A stretch of DNA of 64,000 nucleotides from Vulcanimicrobiota bacterium (GCA_003161435.1 PMOS01000011.1:62001-126000); one strand, 5' to 3'. Shown: positions 1 through 9,844, numbered from the stretch's first letter. A program made the numbers and translations. The notes: generated by a model not told the origin, from the sequence alone.

Positions 1-385
1 TGCGGATCGTGCGGCATAGCAGCTTCCAGGCCGCGCCAAGACGGTCCGCGGCCCGCGCGTCGCGTTCGACCAGCACCGTGCTGTACTCCGCGACTTCGGG
101 GCCGAGCGGGCGCGCTCGCGTCCACGCGCCGACGCGATGCACGGTGAACGGCCAGACCAGCACCAGCTCGCCGGCGTGCCGTGCGACGACGCAGTGCAGC
201 CGTCGCCCCAGCGTTTCGCCGACCGTGCACCAGGCCGCCCAGCACCACGCGAAGCTCTGCGTTACGTACTCGTCGCGGGCGCGCAGCCACAGATCGTTCC
301 ACTCCGGCTCGAGCGCGCGCAGGGCTTGGGGATCGGTGAGGATCTCCCACGTGTCGGCGGCCGCGGAAGACACCGCGATCAACAC
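1..385 (-). CDS. CelD/BcsL-like GNAT acyltransferase, N-terminal part (3' end outside window)
   Basis: The minus-strand frame opening at a GTG (383-385) and running off the left edge encodes about 128 residues. It has a W-rich segment (EWNDLWLRARDEY, then SFAWCWAAW) followed by a beta-rich stretch with PLGPEVAEYSTVLVE. This is the N-terminal pattern of CelD-like acetyltransferases (PF13480 type) found in polysaccharide and cell-envelope clusters. The start overlaps the stop of the truncated ABC ATPase upstream, and no Shine-Dalgarno is evident. The true N-terminus is therefore uncertain, and the gene may be joined to the ABC fragment by a deletion or an assembly join. The catalytic half is not in the window, so the substrate cannot be judged. 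Confidence 0.5.
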   Translation of the reverse strand, partial: MLIAVSSAAADTWEILTDPQALRALEPEWNDLWLRARDEYVTQSFAWCWAAWCTVGETLGRRLHCVVARHAGELVLVWPFTVHRVGAWTRARPLGPEVAEYSTVLVERDARAADRLGAAWKLLCRTIR

Positions 386-657
386 ATCGAGAGCGTGCCG
401 TCGACGCCGTCGAGCGTCATGCGGCCGCGGTCGGCCACGGTCAGGGTCGAGAGCAGTTTCACCAGGGTCGACTTCCCGGCACCGTTGGGGCCGAGGAGGC
501 CGAAAAGCTTGCCGCGCGCCACGCGCAGGTTGACGTCGAAGAGCACCTGGCGTCGCGGCATGGTCTGCCAGGAGCGCGAACGAAACATGGCCCCCAGCCC
601 GTGAGAAACCGGGAACGATTTGTCCACGGGCTCCACCGTGAGCATGGCGTCCGTCAT
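379..657 (-). pseudogene. Truncated ABC-2-type transporter ATPase (first 92 residues only)
   Basis: The frame encodes an N-terminal ATPase segment with a Walker A motif (GLLGPNGAGKSTLVKLLSTL, about residues 53-72). It stops 20 residues later at GTLSMC. The signature motif, Walker B and H-loop are all missing; family members are usually 230-330 residues. The preceding segment KSFPVSHGLGAMFRSRSW resembles ATPases of ABC-2 (Nod/ABCA-like) exporters. The stop overlaps the first codon of the CelD-like gene, so the lost 3' part has been replaced by an unrelated coding sequence. It cannot hydrolyse ATP as it stands. A deletion in the genome or a chimeric assembly join are both possible. Confidence 0.7.
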
Positions 658-815
658 CTACGCTCGGAAGTGTCCCCCTAATGGCGCGGCCGTAACGAAC
701 GAGCGCCGGTCTGCATGAAGATCTTTTGGGCGGCCTTGTGGCGATCACGTCGACCTCATCGGCCCCGAGGTCGGGCCGGCGGCCCGGCACGACGACTTCC
801 GCGCCCTCGAGACGT

Positions 816-1478
816 TCAGCGCGCGTCGTGGAAGATGAGCCCGAGCGTCAGCCGCTCGCCCGCGCGCACCTCGCCGACCCCGTGCCGAAACGTCGTGCGC
901 ACGGGGCCTCGGGCGCCCGGCGCCGGGCGGACCCCGTTCGGAAAAACGACCGCGTCGCCACGCTCGAGCGGGACGACGTGGGCGAGGCTCTGCCGGCGCG
1001 GCCGCTGCTCGACCAAGACGAACTCGCCCCCGGCGAAGGCCGCAACGGGTTCGCTCAGCAGCACGGTCACCTGAAGCGGGAAGGCCAGGTCGCCGTAGAC
1101 GTCCTGGTGGAGCGCGTTGTGGTCGCCGATCCGGTAGCGCAGCAGCAGCGGCGTCGGGCGCGTCTGACCCTGGGCGTGGCAACGCGCGAGAAACTCCTCG
1201 AGTTCGGCCGGGTACCGCTGCTCCTGGCCGAGCGCCTCCATCCAGCCGTTCGCGATGGGCGCGAGCCGCCCGTAGAGCTCGCGCCGGAGCCGCCCGACCG
1301 GCTCCGGCAGCGGGTAGGCGAAATAACGGTAGACGCCGCGGCCGTAGCCGTGGCGCTCCATGACGATCGTACTGCGGAACGCGTCGTCTTCATCAAAGAG
1401 GGTACGCAGGTCGGCAGCATCGCGATCGCCGATCAACGACGGGATCACGGCGTAGCCGCGCGTACGGAGCTCTTCCAC
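816..1478 (-). CDS. 2-oxoglutarate/Fe(II)-dependent oxygenase family protein
   Basis: The 220-residue protein has a double-stranded beta-helix iron site: H124-x-D126 in ALHQDVYGD, a distal His near residue 199 in FRHGVGEV, and an Arg ten residues later (R209 in GERLTLGL) that would bind 2-oxoglutarate. The family oxidises protein or small-molecule substrates; the substrate here is unknown. I chose the GTG at 1476-1478 because GGAGG lies 7 bases before it. The longer frame starting at 1568 would add 30 low-complexity residues and run into the divergent promoter. It is divergent from the Spy-like/RND operon with about 108 bp between starts. Confidence 0.75.
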   Translation of the reverse strand: MEELRTRGYAVIPSLIGDRDAADLRTLFDEDDAFRSTIVMERHGYGRGVYRYFAYPLPEPVGRLRRELYGRLAPIANGWMEALGQEQRYPAELEEFLARCHAQGQTRPTPLLLRYRIGDHNALHQDVYGDLAFPLQVTVLLSEPVAAFAGGEFVLVEQRPRRQSLAHVVPLERGDAVVFPNGVRPAPGARGPVRTTFRHGVGEVRAGERLTLGLIFHDAR

Positions 1479-1586
1479 GGGGACACCTCCAGACGGATTT
1501 CTCAGACTCGATGTCCATACTAACCCGGTGTGCCCTGGCGGCGGCCGACCGAGCCGCCGCTTTCCCATCGAAGGAAACCTGACCCG

Positions 1587-1979
1587 ATGAAGCTCCTATC
1601 GCTCCGCCTCTCCGTCCTGGCGGCTGCCCTGGTCGCCACCGCTTCGCTCAACGGCTTGGTCGCCGTCGCGGGAACCGCCTCGGGCTCGACCCCGGCAGCG
1701 CTCGCTCAGGACGGTCCGCCGCCCGGCGGTGCCGCCGGCATGCGGCGGCATTTCGCCGAGATGCTCGCCAAGCTGGGGCTCAACGACGCGCAGAAAGCCC
1801 AGATCAAAGGGTTCATGCAAATCGCGAAAGACAAGAACGCGAACGTGACCGATCGTGACCAGCGCACGGCCAACATGCAGGCGGCCTTCGCCAAGATTGA
1901 CGGCGTGCTCACGCCCGCCCAGCGCGCGAAGTTCAAGCAGCTGCGCGACCAAGCGCGTCGCGACCGGCAGTCGCACTGA
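1587..1979 (+). CDS. Spy/CpxP-like periplasmic LTxxQ-family protein
   Basis: A 130-residue protein with a signal peptide (basic start, LAAALVATASLNGLVAVAG, cleavage plausible near residue 40 at ALAQ) and a helical mature part. The mature part has two LTxxQ-type motifs, LNDAQKAQIK and LTPAQRAKFK. Spy/CpxP proteins are periplasmic chaperones or stress sensors and often precede envelope efflux operons. The ATG at 1587 follows an AAGGAAA site; the earlier in-frame start at 1530 would bury the signal peptide. It is the first gene of the RND operon, with 4 bases to the next start, so a stress-adaptor role for the pump is likely but inferred. Confidence 0.7.
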   Translation: MKLLSLRLSVLAAALVATASLNGLVAVAGTASGSTPAALAQDGPPPGGAAGMRRHFAEMLAKLGLNDAQKAQIKGFMQIAKDKNANVTDRDQRTANMQAAFAKIDGVLTPAQRAKFKQLRDQARRDRQSH

Positions 1980-1983
1980 CCTC

Positions 1984-3309
1984 GTGACGCATCCGCGAAC
2001 CCTCGGGCTGCTGGTCGCGGTCGCAGCCCTTGTGCTCGCCGGTTGCGGGCAGCACGGCAACCGGCGCGGCGCGCGGGTCGGCGCCTCGCCGAACCCCGTG
2101 CCGACCGCCGCGGCGCGGCAGACGACCGTGCGCGCCGCGACGACGATCTCCGGCGTGATCGCGCCGCTGCAGAACGTCGCCATCACCAGCCAGCTCGCCG
2201 AACCGACCGATGCGGTGAACGTGAACGAGGGTGACCAGGTCCACGCCGGCGAGGTGATCGCCGTGCTCGACACGGCCGACCTGCGAGCGCAGCTCGCCCA
2301 AGCGCAAGCGACGATCGAAACCGATCAGCGCACGGCGGAATCGGACGACGCGAAAGTCGTCCAAGCGCAGTACACGCAGAAGCTGAACATCGGGCAGAGT
2401 TCCGACCAGGTGCGCTCCGCTCAGGCCGCGGTCGTCGCCGCGCGGTCGACCCTGGCCAACGACCAGCTCACCCTCTCGCGTGATGCGCAACTGCTCGCCA
2501 ACGGCTACATCGCGCAGTCGCAGTACGATCAGCAGAAGACGCAGGTGCAAACCGACAGCTCGAACCTGCGCACCGCGGAGGCGAACCTGGCGTCGACGAT
2601 CACGAACCAGCAGGTGAACGGCACGACGACGACCGGGCTCCAAGCGGCGAACGTCGCCTCCGTCGCGGCCGACGCTCGCGCGGCACGGGCCCTGATCCAG
2701 CAGGCGGTCGCGCAGGTCCAGCAATTCCAGGCCTCGATCTCCAAGGCGACGATCGTCTCGCCGGTCAACGGCGTCGTCGTCAACCGCAACCTCAATCCCG
2801 GCGAGTACCCCGGCGCGCGCACGATCTTCACCATCCAGCAGCTCGCCAACGTGTACGCCGAACTCAACGCCTCGAGCTCCGACACGTTCGCGATCCCGGT
2901 CGGTGCGCCGGTTTCGATCTCGGTTTCCGGCAACGACACGCGCACCTACACCGGCAAGGTCGTCGCGGTGCTCGGCCAAGTCACGCCGGGCTCGACGAAC
3001 TTCACCGTGAAGGTGTTGGTCCAAAACGCCGACGGCAAGCTGCAATCCGGCTTGCCCGTTACGGCGAGCGCGTCGTTGCCGCCGGTCAGCGGGATCGGGA
3101 TCCCGACCACCGCGTTCCTGGACGACACGCACACCACCGTCATGGTCGCCGACGACGAGGTCGTCGACACGGTAGCCAAGCTCGTGCATGTTCACGAGCT
3201 CGGCTCCGACGGCAAGACGTCGATCGTGAGCGGCCTCAAAGCCGGGCAAGTCGTGGTCAGCAACGGTCAGCTCGGCGTCACCGACGGGCAATCGCTCGCG
3301 CAAGACTGA
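1984..3309 (+). CDS. RND efflux periplasmic adaptor (membrane fusion) lipoprotein
   Basis: A 441-residue adaptor. The GTG start at 1984 gives a lipoprotein signal ending in the lipobox LVLAGC, with Cys 21 as the lipidation site. A biotinyl-lipoyl-like half (VNVNEGDQVHAGEVIAVLD) follows, then a long Q/A-rich alpha-hairpin (residues about 100-260), the second lipoyl half (SPVNGVVVNRNLNPGEY) and beta-barrel and membrane-proximal domains. It would bridge the two downstream RND permeases to an outer-membrane channel; no such channel gene lies in the window. It is 3 bases from the first permease. Any frame extending further upstream is a shadow inside the Spy-like gene. Confidence 0.85.
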   Translation: MTHPRTLGLLVAVAALVLAGCGQHGNRRGARVGASPNPVPTAAARQTTVRAATTISGVIAPLQNVAITSQLAEPTDAVNVNEGDQVHAGEVIAVLDTADLRAQLAQAQATIETDQRTAESDDAKVVQAQYTQKLNIGQSSDQVRSAQAAVVAARSTLANDQLTLSRDAQLLANGYIAQSQYDQQKTQVQTDSSNLRTAEANLASTITNQQVNGTTTTGLQAANVASVAADARAARALIQQAVAQVQQFQASISKATIVSPVNGVVVNRNLNPGEYPGARTIFTIQQLANVYAELNASSSDTFAIPVGAPVSISVSGNDTRTYTGKVVAVLGQVTPGSTNFTVKVLVQNADGKLQSGLPVTASASLPPVSGIGIPTTAFLDDTHTTVMVADDEVVDTVAKLVHVHELGSDGKTSIVSGLKAGQVVVSNGQLGVTDGQSLAQD

Positions 3310-3312
3310 TCG

Positions 3313-6300
3313 ATGCGCCTGACGCAGCTTTTCGTCAACCGGCCCACGCTGGTGTTCGTCGCCGTCGCGCTGGTCGTGCTGGTCGGCGTCTTCTCGCTCG
3401 CCACGCTGGTGCAGCAGCAGTTCCCGAACATCGACTTTCCGACGGTGAACGTCAGCGCATCATACCCCGGTGCGTCGCCATCGGAGCTGCGCGACGCCGT
3501 GGTGCGGCCGCTCGAGGACGCGATCGCCGGCGCGCCCGACCTCGATCACATCAACACGACGATCCAGCAGAACCAGGCGTCGATCTCGGCGACCTTCACC
3601 CTCGACTCGAACCAGACCACCGATCTCACCGAAGTGCAGGACCGCATCCAGACCGCGCGCGCCGCGTTGCCGGCCGACCTCCCGGCGCCGTCGGTGCGGA
3701 CGTTCGATCCCGCCCAGGCGACGATCGTCACCCTATCGGCCACCTCCTCGTCGATGAACCTGGCACAGTTGTCGGCCGTCGTCACCAACAGCATCGTCCC
3801 GGCGATCGAACAGGTTCCCGGCGTCTCCAACGTCGGCGCCAACGGAACGGTGACGCCGGCACTGGAGGTGACGGTCGACCCGTACAAGCTCGCGAGCGCG
3901 GGCTTCACCGCGAACGACGTCGTCAGCGCGATCCAAGCGAACAATGTTCGCGCGCCCGGCGGGATCGCGTATCTCGGGAATCACGAGACGTCGATCGACG
4001 TGCGCGGCGACGTCACGACGCCGGACTCGATCGCGCAGCTTCTTCTCACCGGCTCAACCGCCGTCTTGACCGGTGCGACGTCGCCGTCGGGGACGATCGC
4101 CCAAAAGTACACCGGCGGCGCGGGAACGACGAATCAAGCCCTCGCGCTGAGCGGCTCGGCCTCGTCGGGCGCCGGCGCCGCAGCTACGAACCCGTTCTCC
4201 ACCTCGGCGCGCCTCCCGCACGTGGGCGACGTCGCGACGGTGACCGACGGCTACGAACCGAAGCGCGTCTTCTCGTACGTCGACGCGCATCCGTCGATCT
4301 CGCTGAGCGTCCAGAAGGGTACGGGCGCGAGCGAAGTCCAAGCCGCTCGCGCCGTGCTCGCCGCGCTGCCCGCGATCGAGCGCCAGTTCCCCGACGTCGG
4401 CTTCAAGATCCTCAACGTGCAGGCCGACTTCACCGAACAGCAGCTGGTCGGCGTGCTGCAAACGCTGGTCGAAGGGATCGTCTTCACCGGCGTCACGATG
4501 CTGTTCTTCCTGCGCTCGTGGCGCAACGCGGTCGTGGTGATGATCGCGATCCCGACCTCGCTGTTCGTCACGTTCTTCGTGATGAAGCTGGTCGGTTACA
4601 CGATCGACACCGTCTCGCTGCTCGCGATGACGCTGATCATCGGGATTCTGGTCGACGACTCGATCGTCGTGCTCGAGAACGTCGAGCGACACTACGAGGA
4701 CGGCGAGGCGCCGCGAACCGCGGCGATCCTGGGTCGCAGCGAGATCGGCACGGCCGCCGTGATCATCACGCTGGTCGACGTCGTCGTCTTCCTGCCGATC
4801 GCGTTCTTGCCCGGCCAGACCGGCCGGTTCCTCAGCGAGTTCGGGGTGGTCGTCGTGATCGCGACGTTGACCTCGCTGGCGGTTTCGTTCACGGTCACGC
4901 CGTCGCTGGCCGGGAACTGGTCGCTGTTCTCGACCTGGCGGATCCCAAAGATCATTCAGGCGTTCGCCCGCGGCTTCGACCGCACGCGCACATTCTACAG
5001 CGACCGCATTCTGGGCTGGGCGCTCGGCCACAAGATCATCATCGCGGCAGTGTCAGGCCTGCTGACAATCGGCGCCGTCGCGCTGATCCCGCTAGGATTC
5101 GTCGGCTTCGAGTTCATCCCGGCAGTCGACCGCGGGCAGATCTTCGTGCAGGTCCAATTCCCTACCGGAACGCCGCTCGCCACGACCGATGCGGCGGTGC
5201 GAAAGCTCTCCGCGGCGTTCATGAACCTGCCCGACGTGCTGACGATCACGTCGACGTCGGGGACGATGCAAGCCGGTTTCGGCGGCGGCGTCAACCTGGG
5301 CTCGAACGGACAGCTGAGCGTCTTCCTCAAGGACGACCGCAAGCGTTCGACCACCGACGACGCGCGGATCATGTCGATGCAAGGGCACAAGCTCGTCCCC
5401 GACGCGCGCGTCATCGCGATTCCGGCAACCGGGACGCGCGGCGGGAACGCGCAGCCGATCGATCTCACCGTGACCTCGACCCGCGGTGAGCCCGACGCCT
5501 ACGCGCAGCAAGTGCTGGCGACCCTCGAGGAGACGCCGGGAACCGCGAACGTCAACAGCTCGGCGCTGCAGCTCTCGCCGCAGATCAACATCGCGTTCAA
5601 CCGCGATCGCGCCCGTGCGCTCGACCTCGACATCGGCTCCGCCGCCGAGGCCGTGCGCGCCGCGTTCGGCGGGACGCTCGCGACGCAATTCGACACCGAC
5701 AACGGGTCCAAGTACGTCCAGGTGCTGTATCCGATCGCGGATCAGACCAGTCTGGCCATCCTGCGGCAGATCACGCTGCGCACGCGCGCGAGCCAGATCG
5801 TCCACCTGGGCGACGTTGCGATCCTTCAGAACAGCCCGGCCGAGGCGCTGATCACGCGGGTCAACCGGCAAACGGTCATCCACATCTCCGCGAACGTCCA
5901 GCCTGGAGCGTCGCAGTCGAACGTCGTCAAGGACTTCATGAAGCGGCTGGCCGCGTTGCATCTTCCCAACACGGTGATCGTGAGCGCCGCGGCGGGCGGC
6001 AACCAGCAGAACTTGGTCCAGACCGTGAACGGGCTCGGAACGGCGCTGCTGCTCTCGTTCGGGCTGGTGTACCTGCTGATGATCGCGCTCTACAACGCGT
6101 ACCGCGTGCCGCTGGTGATCTTGTTCGCGGTCCCCGTCGCAGCAGTCGGCGCCTTCGGGTCGCTCGCGATCACGCAACAGAGCCTCAATCTGTTCTCGCT
6201 GATCGGGGTGATCATGCTCATCGGCCTGGTCAGCAAGAACGGAATCCTGCTGGTGGACTTCGCGATCCTCAAAGTCGAGGCCGGCATCGACAAGGTCACC

Positions 6301-6585
6301 GCGATCCGGCAGGCAGCCCGCGAACGCTTTCGGCCGATCGTGATGACGACGGTGTCGATGATCGCGGGGATGATGCCGCTGGCACTCGCGCTCGACCCCG
6401 GCTCGGCCGCGAAACGGTCGTTGGGCACCGTCGTGATCGGTGGGCTGACCAGCTCGCTGCTGCTGACCTTGGTGCTAGTGCCGTGCGTGTACATCTGGCT
6501 CGCGCCGGGACCGCCGGAGAAAATCTCGCTCAAGCGCCTTGCCCACGACGGCCCGCCGTCGCCGCTTCCGATCGAGACGCGCTGA
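3313..6585 (+). CDS. HAE1-type RND efflux permease, first copy
   Basis: A 1090-residue inner-membrane proton-driven exporter. N-terminal TM1 (FVAVALVVLVGVFSLATLV) is followed by a large porter loop. The TM4 aspartate pair is present in GILVDDSIVVLENVERH, matching the proton-relay Asp pair of AcrB. The second half repeats the fold with TM clusters near residues 915-1070, including GLVSKNGILLVDF. It contains a 25-30-residue Ser/Gly/Thr-rich insert around residues 250-290 that the second permease has only in shorter form. HAE1 pumps export drugs, solvents or lipophilic metabolites; the substrate cannot be told. It is expressed with the adaptor upstream, and the next permease start overlaps its stop codon. 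Confidence 0.9.
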   Translation: MRLTQLFVNRPTLVFVAVALVVLVGVFSLATLVQQQFPNIDFPTVNVSASYPGASPSELRDAVVRPLEDAIAGAPDLDHINTTIQQNQASISATFTLDSNQTTDLTEVQDRIQTARAALPADLPAPSVRTFDPAQATIVTLSATSSSMNLAQLSAVVTNSIVPAIEQVPGVSNVGANGTVTPALEVTVDPYKLASAGFTANDVVSAIQANNVRAPGGIAYLGNHETSIDVRGDVTTPDSIAQLLLTGSTAVLTGATSPSGTIAQKYTGGAGTTNQALALSGSASSGAGAAATNPFSTSARLPHVGDVATVTDGYEPKRVFSYVDAHPSISLSVQKGTGASEVQAARAVLAALPAIERQFPDVGFKILNVQADFTEQQLVGVLQTLVEGIVFTGVTMLFFLRSWRNAVVVMIAIPTSLFVTFFVMKLVGYTIDTVSLLAMTLIIGILVDDSIVVLENVERHYEDGEAPRTAAILGRSEIGTAAVIITLVDVVVFLPIAFLPGQTGRFLSEFGVVVVIATLTSLAVSFTVTPSLAGNWSLFSTWRIPKIIQAFARGFDRTRTFYSDRILGWALGHKIIIAAVSGLLTIGAVALIPLGFVGFEFIPAVDRGQIFVQVQFPTGTPLATTDAAVRKLSAAFMNLPDVLTITSTSGTMQAGFGGGVNLGSNGQLSVFLKDDRKRSTTDDARIMSMQGHKLVPDARVIAIPATGTRGGNAQPIDLTVTSTRGEPDAYAQQVLATLEETPGTANVNSSALQLSPQINIAFNRDRARALDLDIGSAAEAVRAAFGGTLATQFDTDNGSKYVQVLYPIADQTSLAILRQITLRTRASQIVHLGDVAILQNSPAEALITRVNRQTVIHISANVQPGASQSNVVKDFMKRLAALHLPNTVIVSAAAGGNQQNLVQTVNGLGTALLLSFGLVYLLMIALYNAYRVPLVILFAVPVAAVGAFGSLAITQQSLNLFSLIGVIMLIGLVSKNGILLVDFAILKVEAGIDKVTAIRQAARERFRPIVMTTVSMIAGMMPLALALDPGSAAKRSLGTVVIGGLTSSLLLTLVLVPCVYIWLAPGPPEKISLKRLAHDGPPSPLPIETR

Positions 6586-9500
6586 TGTCGCTGACGCGCC
6601 TGTTCGTCGAGCGGCCGACGCTGGTGACCGTGTTTCTCGCGCTGGTGCTGCTGGCCGGATCGATCGCCGGGTTGTCGCTCGTGCAGCAGCAATTCCCGAA
6701 CACCGACGTCCCTTCGATCCAGGTGCTGGTGAGCTACCCCGGCGCTTCGACGACCGAGATGCGCGACGCGATCGTGCGGCCGCTCGAAGACCAGCTGGCG
6801 GGCTCGCCCAATCTCGATCACCTCGAAACCGCGATCCAACCGGGGCAGGCATCCGTCATTGCGGTCTTCCAGTTGAGCTCGGACCAGAACGACGACTTGG
6901 TCCAAGTGCAAGGCCGCGTCCAGAACGCGCAGCACTCGCTCCCCAACGACGTGACGACGCCGCAGATCTCGCTCTACAGCCCGTCCGAAGCGGTGGTGGT
7001 TTCGCTCGCGCTGCGTTCGAGCGCGCTCGGCCCCGGCGACTTGTCCTCGCTGACGATCAACAAGATCGTGCCGCAGCTCGAACAAGTCCCGGGCGTCTCG
7101 TACGTTCAGGAGAACGGCACCGTCACGCCGTCGATCCAGGTCGCGGTCGACCCCGGCAAGCTGTCGTCATCGGGCTTCACGCTCACCGACGTCGTCACCG
7201 CCATCACCAATAACAACGTGCGCGCGCCGGGCGGTATCCTCTACTCGCCCAACCGCGAGACGAACCTCGACGTGCGCGGCGACATCCAGGACGTGCCGAC
7301 CGTGGCCGGCCTGCTGTTGGGCTCTTCGGGCGGCACGAGCGCCGCCTCCGGCACCGACCCGTGGGCTACCAGCGCGCACTTGATGCGGTTGGGCGACGTC
7401 GCCAACATCACCGACACGTTCGAGACGCAGCGGGTGTTCGCGTACGCCGGCGGCATACCGTCGGTGACGCTCGACGTGCAAAAGAACGCCGGAACCAGCG
7501 AGGTGGAGACGTCCAAGCGCGTGCTGGCGGCACTGCCGGCGCTGCGCAGCACGTATCCCGACGTCCAGTTCTCGATCCTCGACGTGCAGTCGACCTACAC
7601 CGAGCAGCAGCTGACCGGGGTGATGCGCACGCTGATCGAAGCGATCGTGTTCACCGGGATCGTGATGCTGCTCTTCCTGCGCTCGTGGCGCAACGCGATC
7701 GTCGTCATGATCGCGATCCCGTCTTCGCTGCTGGTCACGCTGGGCGCGATGAAGCTCGCGCACTTCACGCTCGACACCGTTTCGCTGCTGGCGATGACGC
7801 TGATCATCGGGATCCTCGTCGACGACTCGATCGTCGTGCTCGAGAACGTCGAGCGCCACTTTCAGAACGGCGAAGCGCCGGCCGAGGCTGCCATCACCGG
7901 GCGCAGCGAGATCGGCGTCGCCGCGATCGTGATCACGCTCGTCGACGTCGTCGTGTTCTTGCCGATCTCGTTCCTGCCCGGTTCGGTCGGTCTGTTCTTG
8001 CGCGAGTTCGGGTTGGTCGTCACCGTCGCGACGCTGACGTCCCTGTTCGTGTCGTTCACCGTCACGCCGACGCTTGCGGGCCGCTGGGCGCTGTTGTCGA
8101 CCTGGCGTCCGTGGAAGGTCATTGACGCCTTCACCGACCGCTTCGAACGGTCGCGCTCGTGGTATGTCGATCGCGCCTTGACCTGGGGCCTGAACCGGCC
8201 GCGCCTGGTCGCCGGTATCTCGGCGCTTTCGCTCGTGCTCGCGCTGCTGTTGATCCCGCTCGGGCTGGTCGGTTTCGAGTACATCCCACCGGTCGACCGA
8301 GGCGAGCTGTACGTCACGATCACCTACCCGCCCGGCACGCCGCTGGCGACCACGCGCACCGGGTTGCTGCAAATCGAACGCGTCGTCGACAACATCCCCG
8401 ACCTGCGGGCGGAATCGGCGATGGCCGGCGCGTACCTCGGCCAGCTCTCGGGCTACATCAACAACGCGGCGATCGCGCAGATCGATGTGTATCTCAAGGA
8501 CGGCCGCGCGCACAACACCGCGTACTGGGCGCAGCAGTTACAGCAGCAGGCAACGCAGCTCGTGCCGCAGGCCCAGGTCGTCGCCGTTCCCGCGACCGAC
8601 ATCGCCGGCGGCAACTCACAACCGATCGACGAGGTTATCGGCAGCCTCGACGGCACGCCCGAAAAGTACGCGCCGCAAGTCGCGAAGGTCCTGGCTCAGA
8701 CGCCGGGCGCGATCGACGTCACGTCGTCCGCGTCGGGTGACGCGCCGCAGCTCGCCGTCGAGTTCAATCGGGACCGTGCGCGTTCGCTCGACGCCAGTGT
8801 CGGCACCGCGTCGACCGCGATCCGCGCGGCGTTCGGCGGCGATCTGGCGACGCAGTTCACCGGCGAGGACGGGCTCAAGGACGTCCTGGTGACGTACCCG
8901 CTCGCCGCCCAGACCTCGCTCGCGGCGATCGAAGCGATACCGGTTCGCGCCGGCAACGGCTCGACGATCCACGTCGGCGACATTGCGTCGCTGGTGGAGT
9001 CGCCCGCACCGCCCATGATCACCCGGATCAACCGGCAGAACGTCGTCTACGTCGGCGCCAACCTCGCGCCCGGCGCGACCTTGTCCAACGTTCAGCGCGA
9101 CTTCGGCAACCGGCTCGCCGGCCTGAACCTTCCGTCGGGCGTGACGGTCGCGCCGGCGGCCGGCGGCAACGAGCAGGCGGTGAGCTCGACCGTCGACGGA
9201 ATGACGATCGCGTTGCTGCTCTCGATCGTGCTGGTGTACCTACTGATGGTCGCCCTGTACGACAGCTATCGCACGCCGTTCATCATCATGTTCGCCGTCC
9301 CGGTCGCCGCCGTCGGCGCGATCGGTTCGCTGGCGATCACCCACCAGACGCTCAACCTCTTCTCCTTGATCGGCACGGTACTGTTGATCGGGCTGGTTAC
9401 GAAGAACGGAATCCTGTTGGTCGACTTCGCCAACCGCGAGCGCGCCAAGGGACTCGGCCGGGTCGCCGCGATCCGCGAAGCCGCGCGCGAACGGTTCCGG

Positions 9501-9764
9501 CCGATCATGATGACGACGATCGCGATGATCGCCGGCATGCTGCCGCTCGCGCTCGCGCTCGACGCCGGTGCCCAAGCCGCGCGCTCGCTCGGAACCGTCG
9601 TCATCGGCGGCCTCGCCAGCTCGTTGCTCCTGACGTTGCTCCTCGTCCCGGTCGTCTACGTCGCGCTTGCCGCCGAACCGCGCAAACTTCGCCGTGACGT
9701 CCGCCGCGACGGCCTCGGCGCCCCCGCCGCGGAGCCCTCGCTCTTCGACGCCCCTGTGCGTTAG
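6585..9764 (+). CDS. HAE1-type RND efflux permease, second copy
   Basis: A 1059-residue paralog of the preceding permease with the same architecture: TM1 (LVTVFLALVLLAG), porter loops, ILVDDSIVVLENVERH in TM4 and GLVTKNGILLVDF in the second half. The start is the ATG overlapping the previous TGA (TGATG, 6583-6587). An earlier in-frame codon at 6483 lies inside the upstream permease. Two full-length, clearly diverged permeases served by one adaptor is the MdtB/MdtC-like arrangement, where heterotrimers form. Whether that happens here is inference. No terminator is obvious after it. Confidence 0.9.
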   Translation: MSLTRLFVERPTLVTVFLALVLLAGSIAGLSLVQQQFPNTDVPSIQVLVSYPGASTTEMRDAIVRPLEDQLAGSPNLDHLETAIQPGQASVIAVFQLSSDQNDDLVQVQGRVQNAQHSLPNDVTTPQISLYSPSEAVVVSLALRSSALGPGDLSSLTINKIVPQLEQVPGVSYVQENGTVTPSIQVAVDPGKLSSSGFTLTDVVTAITNNNVRAPGGILYSPNRETNLDVRGDIQDVPTVAGLLLGSSGGTSAASGTDPWATSAHLMRLGDVANITDTFETQRVFAYAGGIPSVTLDVQKNAGTSEVETSKRVLAALPALRSTYPDVQFSILDVQSTYTEQQLTGVMRTLIEAIVFTGIVMLLFLRSWRNAIVVMIAIPSSLLVTLGAMKLAHFTLDTVSLLAMTLIIGILVDDSIVVLENVERHFQNGEAPAEAAITGRSEIGVAAIVITLVDVVVFLPISFLPGSVGLFLREFGLVVTVATLTSLFVSFTVTPTLAGRWALLSTWRPWKVIDAFTDRFERSRSWYVDRALTWGLNRPRLVAGISALSLVLALLLIPLGLVGFEYIPPVDRGELYVTITYPPGTPLATTRTGLLQIERVVDNIPDLRAESAMAGAYLGQLSGYINNAAIAQIDVYLKDGRAHNTAYWAQQLQQQATQLVPQAQVVAVPATDIAGGNSQPIDEVIGSLDGTPEKYAPQVAKVLAQTPGAIDVTSSASGDAPQLAVEFNRDRARSLDASVGTASTAIRAAFGGDLATQFTGEDGLKDVLVTYPLAAQTSLAAIEAIPVRAGNGSTIHVGDIASLVESPAPPMITRINRQNVVYVGANLAPGATLSNVQRDFGNRLAGLNLPSGVTVAPAAGGNEQAVSSTVDGMTIALLLSIVLVYLLMVALYDSYRTPFIIMFAVPVAAVGAIGSLAITHQTLNLFSLIGTVLLIGLVTKNGILLVDFANRERAKGLGRVAAIREAARERFRPIMMTTIAMIAGMLPLALALDAGAQAARSLGTVVIGGLASSLLLTLLLVPVVYVALAAEPRKLRRDVRRDGLGAPAAEPSLFDAPVR

Positions 9765-9844
9765 CGACGTCGGCAGCAACGCGCAATGCCAGCCATGTGG
9801 CACCGCCGTTCCCTAAGCTGGCTGCATGTATGAGCCGCCTGAGA

